From positions 1 through 64,000 of the forward strand of contig JAUVAV010000013.1 in the NCBI GenBank assembly GCA_030591525.1: DNA of 64,000 nucleotides, read 5' to 3'. A program made the translations under genes and the position numbers. Positions 62,129-64,000 of this stretch are shown here, piece by piece (within the stretch, counting starts at the first letter, position 1; the number at the start of each line of letters is the position of its first letter). The DNA is from a candidate division FCPU426 bacterium (GTDB taxonomy: Bacteria > Oederibacteriota > JAAXVQ01 > JAUVAV01). The notes beneath the pieces were generated by a model, which worked only from the letters and a program-made list of their open reading frames with translations, ran no database searches and had not been told where the DNA came from.

Positions 62129-63343
62129 GTGAATCCTAAGGGTCACCGGGATCGGGAAGTTTATTCGGTCTCCGAAGTAGTCGCGCGGGCCCGGGATTTA
62201 TTGGAAGGCGCGTTTTCGCGCGTTTGGGTTGAAGGCGAGATATCCAATTTCAAAGGGCATTTCTCCGGACATTTCTATTTTACCCTGAAAGACTCCGAGA
62301 GTCAGCTTCGTGCGGCCATGTTCCGCGGAGCCAACCGCGGGTTGAAGTTTCAAGTGGAAAACGGGCTCAAGGTAATTGCCGGGGGACGGCTTTCAATTTA
62401 TTCGGCGCGCGGTGATTTCCAGATGGTCGTGGAGAACCTGGAGCCCGCCGGGCTCGGCGCGCTCCAACTCGCCTTTGAACAGCTCAAACAAAAGCTGGCA
62501 CAAGCCGGACTCTTTGATCCGGGAAGAAAAAAAAACCTGCCGGAGTTCCCCCGCCGCATTGCAGTGGTAACCTCGCCTACCGGGGCCGCGATCCGCGATA
62601 TTTTAAATGTCACCGGCCGGCGCTCGATGTTGGCGGATATATCCATATATCCGGTCCGGGTCCAGGGGGAAAGCGCGGCCCGGGAAATCGCGCAGGCCTT
62701 GCGCCGGTTAAACGAGGAAAACGGATGGGATGTTATTATTTGCGCCCGGGGCGGAGGATCGCTCGAGGATTTATGGGCGTTTAACGAAGAGATCGTGGCC
62801 CAGGCTATAGCGGATTCCCGGATTCCGGTAATTTCAGCCGTGGGACATGAAATTGACTATACGATTTCTGATTTTGTGGCCGATGTCCGGGCGGAAACCC
62901 CGACCGCAGCGGCGGAGATGGTTCTGCGGGACCGCCGGGAACTGCTGGAACAAATTAAATCATTTTCCCGCATCATGTCCAACAAACTAACCGGCCGGTT
63001 GCGCGAGTCACGCCGGAGATTGGACCGGGTTCTGGATTCACGCATCCTGCAGCAGCCGCGAAGAGTTTTTGAGCCTTTGGCGCAGCGCCTGGATGATCTT
63101 TTCAACCACCTGCGGCAGAGGATGGGTAACCAGGTCCGGCTGGGTAGGGAGCGGCTGCAAGGCCGGGCGGCCCAGTTGGAAGCGCTATCGCCGCTTAAGG
63201 TCATGGGCCGGGGTTATTCTCTCGTATATCGTCTGCCCGGGCGGGATCTGCTTAGCAAGTCTGCAGGTTTGAAGCCGGGAGATGAATTGGAGATTGTTTT
63301 TCATAAAGGCGGGGCGGAGTGTGAAGTGAAGAAGATTAGTTGA
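62129..63343 (+). CDS. xseA: Exodeoxyribonuclease VII large subunit
   Basis: 404 residues from GTG 62129. N-terminal OB fold (VYSVSEVVARARDLLEGAFSRVWVEGEISNFK), catalytic core with RIAVVTSPTGAAIRDI, ARGGGSLEDLWAFNEE and AVGHEIDYTISDFVADVRAETPTAAAE, then a long coiled-coil region. Degrades single-stranded DNA with XseB. Length is close to normal (E. coli 456). Confidence 0.95.
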   Translation: MNPKGHRDREVYSVSEVVARARDLLEGAFSRVWVEGEISNFKGHFSGHFYFTLKDSESQLRAAMFRGANRGLKFQVENGLKVIAGGRLSIYSARGDFQMVVENLEPAGLGALQLAFEQLKQKLAQAGLFDPGRKKNLPEFPRRIAVVTSPTGAAIRDILNVTGRRSMLADISIYPVRVQGESAAREIAQALRRLNEENGWDVIICARGGGSLEDLWAFNEEIVAQAIADSRIPVISAVGHEIDYTISDFVADVRAETPTAAAEMVLRDRRELLEQIKSFSRIMSNKLTGRLRESRRRLDRVLDSRILQQPRRVFEPLAQRLDDLFNHLRQRMGNQVRLGRERLQGRAAQLEALSPLKVMGRGYSLVYRLPGRDLLSKSAGLKPGDELEIVFHKGGAECEVKKIS

Positions 63344-63358
63344 TATTCCAAACATCGT

Positions 63359-63384
63359 GTAGGGGCAAGGCATGCCTTGCCCTT
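63359..63384. repeat. GTAGGGGC-family palindrome
   Basis: GTAGGGGCAAGGCATGCCTTGCCC lies between xseA and xseB; the centre GGCATGCC is a perfect palindrome. Confidence 0.6.
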
Positions 63385-63414
63385 AATGCGAAGAGGAGCC
63401 AAGGAGCATCACCC

Positions 63415-63834
63415 ATGCCTAAGAAAAATAAAACCATGAATTTCGAAGAAGCCTTGCATCGTCTGGAAGAGCTGGTTTCACAGCTGGAACGCGCCGAGGC
63501 GCCGCTGGAAACCGCTCTGGCGCTGTATGAAGAGGGCGTAGGCCTGGCGCGTTTTTGCTCTCAGCAGTTGAAAACAGCGGAGCGGCGGGTTGAAATACTT
63601 GAAGATAAGAACGGGCGAATAGAGAGCCGGCCATTTTTATCCTCTGACCCGGAAAGGCCCGGGCTAGGGGAGGGAAGAGAGATGGACTTAGAAAATAATG
63701 AAGCGGAAAATATTGAACATGCCGAAGAAACCCCAGAGAGCGGTGAGGAAGAAGACGACGAGGAAAACGACGACGAGGAAAACGAAGAAGACTCTGAGTC
63801 GGGTCTCGGTCGCAACCAAAAGAGCTTCTTCTAA
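63415..63834 (+). CDS. xseB: Exodeoxyribonuclease VII small subunit with acidic tail
   Basis: 139 residues from ATG 63415, set by AAGGAG 10-11 nt upstream. Residues 1-65 are a normal XseB (NFEEALHRLEELVSQLERAEAPLETALALYEEGVGLARFC). The usual length is near 80; here about 60 further residues follow, very rich in Glu/Asp (EEDDEENDDEENEED). That tail overlaps the beginning of the polyprenyl synthetase frame by 116 bp. Confidence 0.92.
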   Translation: MPKKNKTMNFEEALHRLEELVSQLERAEAPLETALALYEEGVGLARFCSQQLKTAERRVEILEDKNGRIESRPFLSSDPERPGLGEGREMDLENNEAENIEHAEETPESGEEEDDEENDDEENEEDSESGLGRNQKSFF

Positions 63835-64000
63835 AACCCGGCCGGATTTTGATTTAAAAATATACCTGGAGCAGCGCCGGAAAGCCGTAGATACTGCGCT
63901 GGACTACTGGCTGCCGCCCTCGGACCGTTTTCCGGTTCGGCTCCACTCGGCTATGCGGCACAGCATTTTTTCAGGCGGCAAGCGTCTGCGTTCCATTCTG
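63719..64000 (+). CDS. ispA: Polyprenyl synthetase (IspA/GGPP synthase type), 3' partial
   Basis: The frame is absent from the ORF track because it runs off the window. From ATG 63719 it reads a very basic head (MPKKPQRAVRKKTTRKTTTR...) of about 42 residues, and then the usual start of a polyprenyl synthetase (FDLKIYLEQRRKAVDTAL) to RHSIFSGGKRLRSIL, the IPP-binding GGKR motif. The only in-frame starts before the conserved part are ATG 63719 and GTG 63743, so an overlap with xseB of at least about 90 bp is required. xseB-ispA order is common in bacteria. Confidence 0.82.
   Translation, partial: MPKKPQRAVRKKTTRKTTTRKTKKTLSRVSVATKRASSKTRPDFDLKIYLEQRRKAVDTALDYWLPPSDRFPVRLHSAMRHSIFSGGKRLRSIL

Noticed and set aside
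1-64000. tRNA, rRNA, tmRNA, transposase, integrase, phage or toxin-antitoxin genes
   Set aside because: None found by reading both strands of the intergenic gaps and the ORF track; repeats are too short to encode their own transposase.

Overview
The window reads as a chromosome segment of an uncultured diderm (Gram-negative type) bacterium. Evidence for an outer membrane is direct: PorV-like barrels, an OmpA peptidoglycan-binding domain, ExbB/ExbD/TonB, lipoboxes and many signal peptides. The mix of PorV-like proteins, FlgD-type C-terminal Ig domains, CBM-like modules with Thr/Pro linkers, tandem Bat operons and many short intergenic palindromes resembles what is seen in metagenome-assembled candidate phyla. 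No rRNA or lineage marker is present that I can place by eye, so I do not name a phylum. All convincing genes lie on the + strand.

Region 1 (1-21.7 kb) is an accessory cell-surface region. It starts with the 3' part of a glycoamylase-like protein fused to carbohydrate-binding modules. Next is a four-gene operon of two paralogous small exported proteins and two Ig-like periplasmic proteins, reminiscent of WxL/DUF916 or pilin/chaperone sets. Then come secreted multi-domain CBM-like proteins and PorV-family outer-membrane proteins. Three times, a secreted protein ending in a FlgD-type C-terminal domain is immediately followed by a PorV homologue, which suggests repeated cargo/shuttle pairs of a type IX-like export route. 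The region closes with a lipoprotein related to the first gene.

Region 2 (21.9-31 kb) has a GH35-like glycosidase, a 1010-residue TPR protein, a FlgD/OmpA-like periplasmic protein, one ExbB, two ExbD and one TonB. This looks like a proton-driven envelope motor or energiser.

Region 3 (31-40.9 kb) holds two tandem Bat (aerotolerance-type) operons with five VWA/DUF58 proteins and a single MoxR ATPase. The first starts at a very good sigma70 promoter placed so close to the start codon that the mRNA is probably leaderless.

Region 4 (40.9-64 kb) is housekeeping: ruvC-ruvA-ruvB, a NUDIX hydrolase, pgsA-like, mtnA and a class II aldolase, an M50 protease, trpS, scpA-scpB-rluB, then pheA-hisC-aroF-tyrA-aroA-cmk-plsC-ispH with mostly overlapping genes, a six-domain S1 protein, a Crp/Fnr regulator, a TPR lipoprotein, xseA-xseB and the start of a polyprenyl synthetase gene. 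The acidic tail of xseB and the basic head of that last gene are written in the same DNA in two frames.

Intergenic DNA is rich in dispersed palindromes of at least three families: GTAGGGGC..., GTCATTCC... and CTCTCCC/GGGGAG. Two of these sit inside a fourth element type bounded by imperfect terminal inverted repeats around GAGCAATTAGT, present three times with a different interior each time. I saw no tRNA, rRNA, CRISPR array, transposase or phage gene.
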